This document shows positions 46,226 to 54,151 of a stretch of DNA of 64,000 nt, in pieces. Made by a program: the position numbers and the translations under genes. The stretch is from assembly GCF_030518795.1 (NCBI RefSeq), contig NZ_CP130427.1, positions 4,526,001 to 4,590,000 of the forward strand, read 5' to 3'. This DNA is from Micromonospora sp. NBRC 110009. GTDB lineage: Bacteria > Actinomycetota > Actinomycetes > Mycobacteriales > Micromonosporaceae. The stretch's first letter is position 1, and each line of letters starts with the position of its first letter. Under the pieces are notes generated by a model. The model saw only the letters and a program-made list of their open reading frames with translations. It ran no database searches and was not told the DNA's origin.

Positions 46226-47002
46226 TCACGGTTGCCGGCGCGCGGCGGGGGCGGTAGCTATGCGCGCCTGGTAGATTGCCCAACCTTTTCTGAACATCGC
46301 CGCCTCGATAGCATCCGGGCGCACGGCCGCTTGGTTAGTGGACTCAGTTCTGGCATGGTTGTGGGCGAATTCGAGCCACCGCTGGTATTGATCTGGGCCC
46401 CAAGGGCCGCGTTCCGTAATGTCCCAGTGTTCGACTTCCTTCAAAGCTGTGGCAACGAACTGGTCGAGGATCAGCGCGCGACCAGGTTGTGCGTCGGGCC
46501 GGGCATCCGCGAAGTACAGCAGCTTGGTGTAGAACGAGGGCCCGAGGTAGGGAAGCTTCTGCTCGCCGCCCAGGGCCAGCATCTCGTACGCCTTCGCCGG
46601 TCCCTGATCACGAAGGACGGTCAAAGTCTTAACGAGCTTGGCCGTGATGGACTTAGTCGTGTTCTTGGTGAAGACCTGAGCTCGACGGCCGACGAGGAAT
46701 GCTCGGTCGCCGGTGCCCCAGGCGTAGCTGCCGACCAGAAGTCGCCCGACGTCGTCTGGACCGCCATTCGCTGCGGTGAGGAGGTCGCCACGCGTGATGT
46801 GTCGGTACTGCCGACCCCTGTTGGCCTCGGGCAGGTCGGATAGCCATGCCGTCCACCCTTCGGCGGGGACGCGTTGCTGCCACCAGCGTGGCCGAAAGTC
46901 GAACCCGTGTGTGAGAACCTCGCCAGGGGTCCAGAACGCATCGACGCCAAGTCGGTCTCTGAGCCCGATCGTCGCCTCCTGCCCGGTGTGGGCAGACTGT
47001 AC
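46226..47002 (-). CDS. 8-oxoguanine DNA glycosylase OGG-fold protein, start uncertain
   Basis: The well-conserved part covers about 240 residues: VGRLLVGSYAWGTGDRAF, then YEMLALGGEQKLPYLGPSF, TKLLYFADA and GRALILDQFVATAL. This matches the OGG-fold glycosylase family found in actinobacteria, which has the helix-hairpin-helix-like PYLGPSF segment. These proteins are predicted to recognise damaged or modified bases. No good start codon stands before the conserved part in this frame, and an IS30 fragment lies just upstream, so the N-terminus may be damaged. Confidence 0.65.
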   Translation of the reverse strand, partial: VQSAHTGQEATIGLRDRLGVDAFWTPGEVLTHGFDFRPRWWQQRVPAEGWTAWLSDLPEANRGRQYRHITRGDLLTAANGGPDDVGRLLVGSYAWGTGDRAFLVGRRAQVFTKNTTKSITAKLVKTLTVLRDQGPAKAYEMLALGGEQKLPYLGPSFYTKLLYFADARPDAQPGRALILDQFVATALKEVEHWDITERGPWGPDQYQRWLEFAHNHARTESTNQAAVRPDAIEAAMFRKGWAIYQARIATAPAARRQP

Positions 47003-47189
47003 CGGCGGGCATCGACCCGGAAACGACCCATGCTGCGTAAGCCCGGCCCAGGATGCCGAACCAGAAGGACTCTTGTACCACGGTACTCGGACTTCTCCAC
47101 TTGGGCCGTAAGGCGTTGGCCGCGAGTATGGGGCCAGTCGTCCGTCCGCTCGCCGGGGCCGCGCCGCGCTCGGCGTGCTCCTGAGGACG

Positions 47190-47346
47190 GCCACCCGACG
47201 GGGCCCGATACGCCGCAGGCGACAGCAGCATCCTCGCTCGTCAGCCCCTCGGCGACCCTCGCCCAGAATGCCCGCTCGACACCCGGCCGGATCGGCGGCC
47301 CGCCCGGCGACCTCATCGCCGGACGGCCCGTCAACGTCGTCATCCA
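47190..47346 (-). pseudogene. IS30 family transposase N-terminal fragment
   Basis: One frame reads RSPGGPPIRPGVERAFWARV, then AEGLTSEDAAVACGVSGPVG, the HTH start of actinobacterial IS30 transposases. The rest of the transposase is missing. It is a relic next to the OGG-fold gene. Confidence 0.6.
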
Positions 47347-47484
47347 CCCCGCTGGCCTGCCGACCAACACCTCCGCGATCGAGGTTGACGAGGTGAAGCA
47401 GTAGGCGGCCCCGACATAGCCGTCCGCGGGCGGGCGGGGCGGCGGAGGTGCGGCCGGATCGGGCGAGGGCGAAGACCAGGAGGA

Positions 47485-47942
47485 TCAGGCCGGCGGTGGC
47501 GACGACCTCAGCGAGCCACGGGTTCCCTCCGCTGCGGCCGTGCGGGACCAGGCCACGGCCGGGAGGTCGAACATGAGGTCAGCCAGGACCCCCTGGTGAT
47601 CGCGCCGCCGATCTTTGCGGCGGTGTAGGCGGCGAGATCGCGGGCGGTGGGGCCGGTGCCGGCGCGGCGGCCGAGCCACCAGTCGACGGCGGAGACGATC
47701 CGGTTGAGGTGCGCCCTAAATACCGGCCCGAAAGTCAGGATCAGCGCCCCCAACGCGTGGGCGGTGGCGATCGCGTTCTCTAGGAGCTCGAGCCCGGCCA
47801 GTTCGAGATCAAGCAATTGGTCCGAGCCAATCGCCTGTTCGGGGAAGCCCCGCACCCGATTGGCCGATCTCAAACGACCTATTGCCTCAGCTAGTGTCTT
47901 TGCGGTGGCGCCGACCTTGCTGGAGGACGCATGAGAAGCCAC
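47485..47942 (-). pseudogene. Hypothetical protein with a frameshift at a five-base homopolymer
   Basis: From ATG or GTG near 47942 a 110-residue frame ends in AYTAAKIGGAITRG. At the run of five C (five G on the coding strand, near 47588-47592) the sense continues in another frame as VLADLMFDLPAVAWSRTAAAEG, suggesting a one-base frameshift. No family recognised. It diverges from the cutinase gene, and the two starts overlap by about 12 bases. Confidence 0.4.
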
Positions 47943-50222
47943 CGAGTTGTCCGAGCCGCTCTCGCCGTCACCGTACTAGCAAGCGGCCTCTCCGTAGGGG
48001 TTGGCGCGATCCGACCGGCTGCGGCCGACACAAATTGTGGGCGCGCACTCTTCATCGGGGCACGGGGATCGGGGGAAAGCGGCTCCGACAATGACGGACT
48101 TGGAATACCGGTCACTGCGACGAGGGACAGTCTGCTCGCATACGCTCAGCGCACAACGCTCAGTGCCTCAGACATCCATTTCGAGTCTGTGCCAGCGACG
48201 CAGTATCCAGCGATCAGCATCCCTGGGGCCATTCTTGAGAACGGTGGGTTGCCGTCCGCTTTCTGGGCGGCATACGAGGGAAGTGTATCGGATGGCTCAA
48301 ACTGGCTCACGCTGAGGCTCCTGAACCGGGCCCGATCCTGCCCAAATGAAAGATTTGTCCTCGTCGGCTACTCGCAAGGGGCGCAAGTCGTCACCGATGC
48401 GCTGATTACACTGCAATCGGTTCCCTCGATCACCAAGCGCATCGCAGGCGTCGTGCTGTTCGGTAGCCCGGTATTTAGCCCCAATGATCAAACCATCAAC
48501 GTCGAGCTACCAAAGAAAATTGCATGGTCCTCGAGCCGGCAAGGAATTTATCGGGCCCTCAGATCCCAGGCGCCGTTGGGCTCGACAAGCCAATTGAATG
48601 TGGTAGGAAATGAGGTACACATCGGTTCGTGGTGTTTGACCAAGGATGCGATCTGCAACTATTCCGCTGGAGATTCGCGTGCGCTGGTCGACGGATCTAG
48701 CACACATTTCGAGTATCCGCAGTTCGCGAAGGATGCCGGGAAGACCCTTGCGGACGACATCAAGGCCGCCGTCTTTAAGAAGGTTCCCCCACCACCCAAC
48801 GCGCCGCTTGAGTTGTCAGTAGACAGTGGCGTACTTCCACACGCGCAGCAAGGCCTGGCGTATGAGCAGCCTATTACGGTGGGGGGCGGCCGGCCTCCGT
48901 ACACGCTTGATCCGGAGCCCCTGAGCGGAGGGCTCCCCCCGGGTATCACTGTTGGCGACGCGCTCGACCTTCGCGGTACGCCAACCCGACCAGGAACATT
49001 TCAATTCGAACTCGGCGTAACCGACGCGCTGGGCCAGCGTGCGACAGCGGCGTTCACCCTGATTGTGGACGCTACATCGCTTACCCCCACGGCACCCGAG
49101 TTGGTGAGTGTCAACGCCGCTGGAACAGCCGCAGGCTCTCGGTACTCTGGATGGTCCGTTGCGCTCAGCGCCGACGGCCGGTACGTTGCCTTTGCATCGA
49201 TGGCAAAGGATCTCGTTGCGCGCGATCAGCAAGCGGTCGGGCTTAACGTCTTCGTTCGCGACCGCGCAATGGGCACGACACAGTTGGTAAGTCAGCGGAC
49301 CGACGGCTCCCCAATGGAGGAGTTTGCAGGTGCACTGAACCCGAAGATCACGGCGGATGGGCGCTACATCGCATTCGACTCGGATTCGGCAGTCCTCGTC
49401 GATCAAGACAGCAACGAAAGTCAGGACGTCTTCCTGCGTGATATCCAAGCAGGGACAACAACCCGCGTTAGTGTTTCCGGGCTCGGCATCGAAATCGACG
49501 GAACCAACCAGGTCCAATCGATAAGTCCGAACGGTCGCTACGTGGTCTTCAACAGCGATTCCGCCACGTTGAGCGGGGGGGCTACGGGCTTACACCTTTA
49601 CGTGCGGGACATCTACAGTGCGACGACGACGCGGATCGACGCCGTCAGCTCGGCGGTGGGGTTCGTAAACGATGCCGGCACCGTTGTTTACCGCGGCGGA
49701 AACGAGTTCGGGCCAGGAACCGAAGGGATATTCCGCTGGACCAAGGATGGCGGTCGGCAACGGCTCGCCGATCCCGGACTGATCAATGTGAGCGACGACG
49801 GCAAGTGGCTCATCATCTACCAGCGCGACCGGGCGCAGCTCATTCGTATCGACACAGACACTCTTGCTCAGCAGACCCTGAGCACGGCAGGCGGTCCCTG
49901 CTGCACATCTGTCGACGGCCTGAGCGTATCCAGGAACGGGACCGCGACGTTCTCAACGAACGCGCCCGCGCTTACGACGCTCGCTGGTATGTCCGGGCAG
50001 CAGGTATACCAGGCTCTCGCATGGTCGATGGACGGACGAGTCGCGCTCGTCAGCGCAGCCACTGACGGTAGTCCCGGCAACGATAGGACGTACGCGACGG
50101 CGATCAGCGCCGACGCAGGCACGGTAGGCATGTTCTCCAGCGCTACGAACCTGGTGACCTTGCCCGATCTGAACAATGACTGGGACGTGTTCGTGGCGCC
50201 GAATCCACTCTATAGGCCGTGA
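47931..50222 (+). CDS. Secreted cutinase-family hydrolase fused to Ig-like and beta-propeller domains
   Basis: This 763-aa protein starts at ATG 47931, behind TGGAGGA. A Sec signal peptide (cleavage near AAAD) is followed by a cutinase/serine-esterase domain: FIGARGSGES, nucleophile elbow GYSQG, and a late STHFEY with the catalytic His. Residues about 285-385 form a putative Ig-like domain (GLPPGITVGDALDLRGTPTR). The last 370 residues are a TolB/WD40-like propeller (LSADGRYVAFAS, ITADGRYIAFDSD, SPNGRYVVFNSD repeats). Codon use is less GC-rich than the chromosome, which suggests recent transfer. Probable extracellular esterase. Confidence 0.85.
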   Translation: MRSHRVVRAALAVTVLASGLSVGVGAIRPAAADTNCGRALFIGARGSGESGSDNDGLGIPVTATRDSLLAYAQRTTLSASDIHFESVPATQYPAISIPGAILENGGLPSAFWAAYEGSVSDGSNWLTLRLLNRARSCPNERFVLVGYSQGAQVVTDALITLQSVPSITKRIAGVVLFGSPVFSPNDQTINVELPKKIAWSSSRQGIYRALRSQAPLGSTSQLNVVGNEVHIGSWCLTKDAICNYSAGDSRALVDGSSTHFEYPQFAKDAGKTLADDIKAAVFKKVPPPPNAPLELSVDSGVLPHAQQGLAYEQPITVGGGRPPYTLDPEPLSGGLPPGITVGDALDLRGTPTRPGTFQFELGVTDALGQRATAAFTLIVDATSLTPTAPELVSVNAAGTAAGSRYSGWSVALSADGRYVAFASMAKDLVARDQQAVGLNVFVRDRAMGTTQLVSQRTDGSPMEEFAGALNPKITADGRYIAFDSDSAVLVDQDSNESQDVFLRDIQAGTTTRVSVSGLGIEIDGTNQVQSISPNGRYVVFNSDSATLSGGATGLHLYVRDIYSATTTRIDAVSSAVGFVNDAGTVVYRGGNEFGPGTEGIFRWTKDGGRQRLADPGLINVSDDGKWLIIYQRDRAQLIRIDTDTLAQQTLSTAGGPCCTSVDGLSVSRNGTATFSTNAPALTTLAGMSGQQVYQALAWSMDGRVALVSAATDGSPGNDRTYATAISADAGTVGMFSSATNLVTLPDLNNDWDVFVAPNPLYRP

Positions 50223-50304
50223 CGAGCAGGAGGCTGGCGAACATCAGCAGACGAGCACCGATATGCACAACACCTCGCGACCAGTGCCCGAACTACGTAA
50301 AAGG

Positions 50305-50499
50305 TTAGTCCCACTGTCCGCCGTTGAGTCGGTGATAGTTGACTAGGCGGACCACCGGCCCGGCCTCGGCGAAGCCGATCACGGCGGCAGCCCCATCTAC
50401 CAGACGTTTGCGCTGCTGGTCGTCAGCGACCCCAGAAATTAGCGGAGCTAGCTGACGCAAAGCAGCGACACGGCCGTCCACCGACGGCGGTTGATGCAT
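50305..50499 (-). CDS. Short hypothetical protein or gene fragment
   Basis: A 64-aa frame ending VVRLVNYHRLNGGQWD. It abuts the left end of the outer IS5-type element, so it may be the truncated end of a longer gene. No family recognised. Confidence 0.35.
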   Translation of the reverse strand: MHQPPSVDGRVAALRQLAPLISGVADDQQRKRLVDGAAAVIGFAEAGPVVRLVNYHRLNGGQWD

Positions 50500-50700
50500 G
50501 CAAAGTGCGTGTTTGAAAAAATCGAGTGTGGACAGTGTGGCGGCGTGATGACGGCCGTAGGGGCGGGCAGGGTGTCCGGGTGTCGTCGCCTCGTCGTGGT
50601 TACCCGTCAGACCTGACCGATGCCCAGTGGGCGTTGGTCGAAGGGTTGTTGCCGGAGCCGAGCACGGACGGGCGGCGGGAGAAGCGCCCTCTTAGAACTC

Positions 50701-51527
50701 CTAACTCTTTGAGCGTTGGAGTCGCCGCCAGCAGATGATGGCGCAGGCGAGGGTGAGGAAGGCTTCGTGGATGTCGTCGCGGATCTCCCAGCGGATGCGT
50801 AGCCGGCGGAACCAGTGCAGCAGGGCGATGGTCTGTTCGACTACCCACCGTCTGGTGCCGAGGCCGGAGCCGTGGCTGGTGCCGCGTCGGGCGATGACCG
50901 GGGTGATGCCCCTGTCGCGGAGCTGGCGGCGGTAGATGTCGTAGTCGTAACCCCGGTCGGCGTAGATCCGGCCGGGTCGCTGCCGGGGTCGACTGCGGAT
51001 GCCCTTGATCCGGGGGACCTTGTCGACCAGGGGCAGCAGTTGGGTGACGTCGTGGCGGTTGCCGCCGGTCAGGGTCGCGGCGAGGGGGATGCCGCCCGCG
51101 TCGGTGATGACGTGGTGTTTCGAGCCTGGCTTGCGGCGGTCGACCGGGCTCGGACCGGTTTTGGGCCCCCTTTGAGCGCCCGGATGTGGGAGCCGTCGAT
51201 CACCGCCCGGGACATGTCCAGTTGACCGGCGGCCCGCAGCTTGCCCAGCAGGACCTCGTGCAGTCGTTGCCACACGCCGGCGTCGTTCCAGTCCCGTAGC
51301 CGGCGCCAGCAGGTCATGCCTGACCCGAACCCGAGCTCCTGGGGCAGGAACTCCCACGGGATCCCGGTGTAGAGGACGAACAAGATCCCGCCCAACACGC
51401 TCCGGTCATCAAGCGGCTTGCGACCGGGATAGCGGCGCCGACGAGGCGGGCGGGCCGGTAGCAACGGCTCGATCTCAGCCCACAGATCGTCCGAGACGAC
51501 CCACGGCGGCTGCTCACCTCGCCTCAC
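50701..51527 (-). CDS. Inner IS5-family transposase made by a -1 frameshift
   Basis: Frame A starts at GTG 51527 (GEQPPWVVSDDLWAEIEPLL), carries the first catalytic Asp (AVIDGSHIRALKGG) and ends at 51069. Frame B continues GPKTGPSPVDRRKPGSKHHV, with the second Asp (RIYADRGYDYD) and the Glu (VVEQTIALLHWFRRLRIRWE), to a TAG at 50701. The two join by slipping one base back. All DDE residues are present, so the element could be active. Confidence 0.82.
51162..51168 (-). other. Candidate -1 programmed frameshift site
   Basis: On the coding strand the sequence GGGCCCA, read G GGC CCA, fits the X XXY YYZ slippery pattern exactly where frame A must change to frame B. It is followed by AAAACC. Confidence 0.6.
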
Positions 51528-51933
51528 GGCCGATCACTGTAGTTGATCGTCCATGAAGGATAGACCCGGGCGCCCGCCTGGATCATTCTGTTAGGAGTTC
51601 ATAGGGAGATCGTCAACGCGATCTTGTACGTGGTCTGTTCGGGGTGTCCGTGGCGGTACCTACCGGCGGATCTGCCGCCGTGGAGCCCGCTGACCAGCGG
51701 GGCTTCGCCGTGCACCCGCGCAGGTGGGTCGTGGAGCGGACCCTGGCATGGCTCACCGCCTGCCGCCGGCTGGCCCGCGACTACGAATGCAACCCTGAAA
51801 TCTCCGAAGGCATCGTCAGGTGGGCCGCCATCGCCGGCATCACCCGCGGCCGACCAGCCCGACGACAGGCAAAGCGCACCTTCATCTGGACCTGATCAAG
51901 TCCCTCTCAAACACGGTCCAGTGCGGGGCGCGG

Positions 51934-52152
51934 TCATCGCAGCCAGCCCAGGAACCGGCGATGGAGTAGACCGGCAGGAGCCCAGCCTATGTCCTGGCTC
52001 GCGGCAACCATGCAGGAGCCCATGTACAGGGCGAGGGAGATGGGAGCGCTCTCGAACTCGGCTCGCAGCTCGTGGCGTCGTGTGCGGCAGGGCCAAGGGG
52101 CACCGCACCCGGCGCAGGTCCAGATGGGCAGAACCGGTCCGTGCGTGGTCAT
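51934..52152 (-). CDS. Conserved small actinomycete protein with N-terminal Cys pair
   Basis: This 72-aa protein starts at ATG 52152 (MTTHGPVLPIWTC). It has a CxxC knuckle (WTCAGCGAPWPC) followed by a helical part (ALYMGSCMVAAS) and ends HRRFLGWLR. Proteins of this shape are common near regulators in actinomycetes. Function unknown. Its start overlaps the upstream stop. Confidence 0.65.
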   Translation of the reverse strand: MTTHGPVLPIWTCAGCGAPWPCRTRRHELRAEFESAPISLALYMGSCMVAASQDIGWAPAGLLHRRFLGWLR

Positions 52153-52361
52153 GACGCCTCACCGGGCCAGTGCCCTCGTGTGGGCTGTACCCGGTGTCTC
52201 GACCCGCAGGGCGGTCCACCGCCGCACCCGCGGACTGACCTGACCTTCCTCCGTGACCACACCTGCCGGTGTCTACGTTCCATGGCCACGGTGTAAGAGG
52301 CGATCTGCTCGGCCGGCCCGATCTCTGATTGCCGCCGGCGGGTCTCCTGGAAGAAGGCCAC
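52149..52361 (-). CDS. Small hypothetical protein
   Basis: A 70-aa frame from GTG 52361, supported by a strong GGAGGAG site. Its stop overlaps the next start (ATGA). The sequence is Arg/Gln-rich with a helix QSEIGPAEQIASYTVAMERRHRQ. No family recognised. Confidence 0.55.
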   Translation of the reverse strand: MAFFQETRRRQSEIGPAEQIASYTVAMERRHRQVWSRRKVRSVRGCGGGPPCGSRHRVQPTRGHWPGEAS

Positions 52362-52476
52362 GTCGCACTCCTCCTGCTGGTGATCTCATGCTTCCGGCTA
52401 CTGACAGCGGTTTTGGGGCCGCGCCTGGCTGGCCGTTCGCGCGCGGATGTCGACCGGCCTGGGAATCGCCTGACGG

Positions 52477-52674
52477 CTATGGGCGCCGATGTCCCGGTTC
52501 GCGCATCGCGATCTGCCTGGCTGGCTGTGGGCCTCGCGGCCGGGTGCATTCCGGGCAGCTTAGGGATGCTCCGCAGCTGCGGCACCATTGGAGCGAGCGC
52601 TTGAACGTGAGCAGCCCGGCGAGGAATCCGAGCACAAGAGCCGCGCTGATGGCTGCGATCGAGGTCAGGTTCAT
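52477..52674 (-). CDS. Small membrane protein with a Cys-rich tail
   Basis: About 65 aa from ATG 52674, behind AAGG. One membrane helix (SIAAISAALVLGFLAGLL) is followed by a CxxC...CxxC zinc-knuckle-like tail (WCRSCGASLSCPECTRP). It is first in a run with the two small genes downstream on the same strand. No family recognised. Confidence 0.55.
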   Translation of the reverse strand: MNLTSIAAISAALVLGFLAGLLTFKRSLQWCRSCGASLSCPECTRPRGPQPARQIAMREPGHRRP

Positions 52675-52788
52675 GGCGGCGCCTTTCAGGACACTGGTGT
52701 CGGCATCGTTGATCGGGTCCAGTGCTGGGCGGGCGCTGGTGTGCATCCGAAGACCGTGGGCGAATTCGTGATGTGGTGTCGACGGGCT

Positions 52789-53568
52789 TCAGGCGGCTCG
52801 CAGGTCGCGGTGTGGAGCCTCTGCTGGCCAGAAACCGCTCGGCAAACGATCGGTGGTTAGCGGGTCACCGATGATGCGCAGCATCATGCGGTTGCCGGTG
52901 AACTTGGTTCTGCCGTGGAGCCAGCGGTCGTTGAGCAGGAAGTAGCCGTGGCCGGCAGGTAGGTCGACTGGAATGGTCAGCTGCTGGACGAGCCTGCGAA
53001 GCCGCTCGATAGACGGCAGGAGCATCGGCGAGAATCGCGCAAGCTCGTCGAGGCGAAGCCGGACGGTAATCCGGCCTTCGGTCGTCTGTTCGAAGACCGC
53101 ACCGAGGTGGCCGGAGCCTCCGCCGAAATACGCCGATCGGGGCATGGACAACGCCGCGAGCATGGCGGGTTCGGTGCGGGCGATCTCGTCGTGGAGTTCC
53201 CGTCCGTCCACCAGATGACTGCGTCCACCGGTCTGCGCCGGTCGAAAACATGCCAGCATCAGGACACGCGGTGGCCGGCATACGGCCGATCCTTCGGTGT
53301 GGGGCCAGAGCTCGCGATCGGTGAAGCCGGCGAGGCTGGTTTTTCCGCCTCTGGACGCTGGCCGCCGGGCGATGACCGTGACCCCGTCGGAGTCGCTGTC
53401 GCGGTGCGCGCGGATGCTGATCAATGACCGGGCCGCACGGAGCAGATTGTTCCGTTCGATTCCGCTCTGGAAGATCGTGATGCCGTGCGTGGTGAGGCCA
53501 TTCAGGATGCGAGCCGTGCTGTCCGGGTCGCGTAGGTCTGCGTGGGGCAGGTCGTTAAAGTCGAGCAT
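52789..53568 (-). CDS. TauD/TfdA-like Fe(II)/2-oxoglutarate oxygenase
   Basis: This 259-aa protein starts at ATG 53568, behind GGAGG. It has a probable His-x-Glu metal site in LWPHTEGSAVCRPP, where most relatives have His-x-Asp, and a distal His and Arg in LNDRWLHGRTKFTGNRMML. The C-terminal GHGYFLLNDRWLHGR block is typical of the family. Expected role: hydroxylation of a small molecule. The partner pathway is not visible, and it diverges from the NUDIX and regulator genes. Confidence 0.78.
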   Translation of the reverse strand: MLDFNDLPHADLRDPDSTARILNGLTTHGITIFQSGIERNNLLRAARSLISIRAHRDSDSDGVTVIARRPASRGGKTSLAGFTDRELWPHTEGSAVCRPPRVLMLACFRPAQTGGRSHLVDGRELHDEIARTEPAMLAALSMPRSAYFGGGSGHLGAVFEQTTEGRITVRLRLDELARFSPMLLPSIERLRRLVQQLTIPVDLPAGHGYFLLNDRWLHGRTKFTGNRMMLRIIGDPLTTDRLPSGFWPAEAPHRDLRAA

Positions 53569-53730
53569 TTGGTCACCTCCGGCGGATCGCGTTGCCGGCG
53601 TTCACCATGGCTGCACCTAACGGATGCATCAAGTGACGGATTGTCAACGCGGAGCCGCCCGGTGCCGAGCCAAGACCGTGCTACGTTCCGGGCGGTCCAG
53701 ATCCTTGCACCAGTGGAGGGAAGCCGGCCG

Positions 53731-54144
53731 ATGAGCTACCAGCCGCACCTGTTCCCTGTCTCGGTCAAGGGCGTCGTGGTCCGCGACGGCCGCGTGCTGT
53801 TGCTGCGCAACGAGCGCGACGAGTGGGAGCTGCCGGGCGGGAAGCTGGAACTCGGTGAGGAACCGGCGGAGTGCGTAACCCGGGAGATCCTCGAAGAGGT
53901 CGGCTGGGCGGTGACCTCTGGCCCGCTGCTGGACGCTTGGCAATACCACATCCGCGACGACGTCGATGTCCTGATCATCACGTACGGCTGCCACGTCGGT
54001 GCCGACGCTGACCCGGTCGTCAGCCAGGAGCACAAGGAAGTCGGCCTGTTCACGGAGGCCGAGGCCGCGGCGCTGCGCATGCCCGACGGGTACAAGAGGT
54101 CCATCGCGACCTGGTATGCCAAGCTCAGTACGCGGATCATGTAG
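53731..54144 (+). CDS. NUDIX hydrolase
   Basis: This 137-aa protein starts at ATG 53731, behind GGAGGG. The Nudix box is complete: GGKLELGEEPAECVT followed by REILEEVGW. Members cleave nucleoside diphosphates linked to another group. The next gene, a helix-turn-helix regulator, starts seven bases after its stop, a pairing common in actinomycetes. Confidence 0.93.
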   Translation: MSYQPHLFPVSVKGVVVRDGRVLLLRNERDEWELPGGKLELGEEPAECVTREILEEVGWAVTSGPLLDAWQYHIRDDVDVLIITYGCHVGADADPVVSQEHKEVGLFTEAEAAALRMPDGYKRSIATWYAKLSTRIM

Positions 54145-54151
54145 GCGACCG

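Larger units (their letters stand above)
50695..51600 (-). mobile_element. Inner IS5-family element (IS427-like) nested in the outer IS
   Basis: About 906 bp. Terminal inverted repeat GAACTCCTAAC at 50695-50705 with its complement at 51590-51600. Flanks are ...TTA on the left and ATA... on the right, consistent with a short TA-containing target duplication with one difference. It carries a complete transposase in two overlapping frames. It is inserted within the outer transposase gene. Confidence 0.8.
50580..51895 (+). pseudogene. Outer IS5-family transposase, split and internally deleted
   Basis: The 5' piece starts at GTG 50580 (SSPRRGYPSDLTDAQWALVE, to about 50694). After the inserted element, the frame resumes at 51603 with [11 protein letters not shown] and [13 protein letters not shown]. 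It then jumps, in another frame, to the C-terminal part [19 protein letters not shown] and ends FIWT at 51895. The catalytic middle is gone. Removing the inner IS restores [13 protein letters not shown] in frame, which fixes the insertion point. Confidence 0.8.
50508..51915 (+). mobile_element. IS5-family insertion sequence, disrupted by a second IS
   Basis: The ends are marked by an inverted repeat (CGTGTTTGA at 50508-50516 and its complement at 51907-51915). Between them lie two separated pieces of one IS5-type transposase, with a second IS5-type element inserted between them and part of the middle deleted. The element is dead. Confidence 0.7.
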
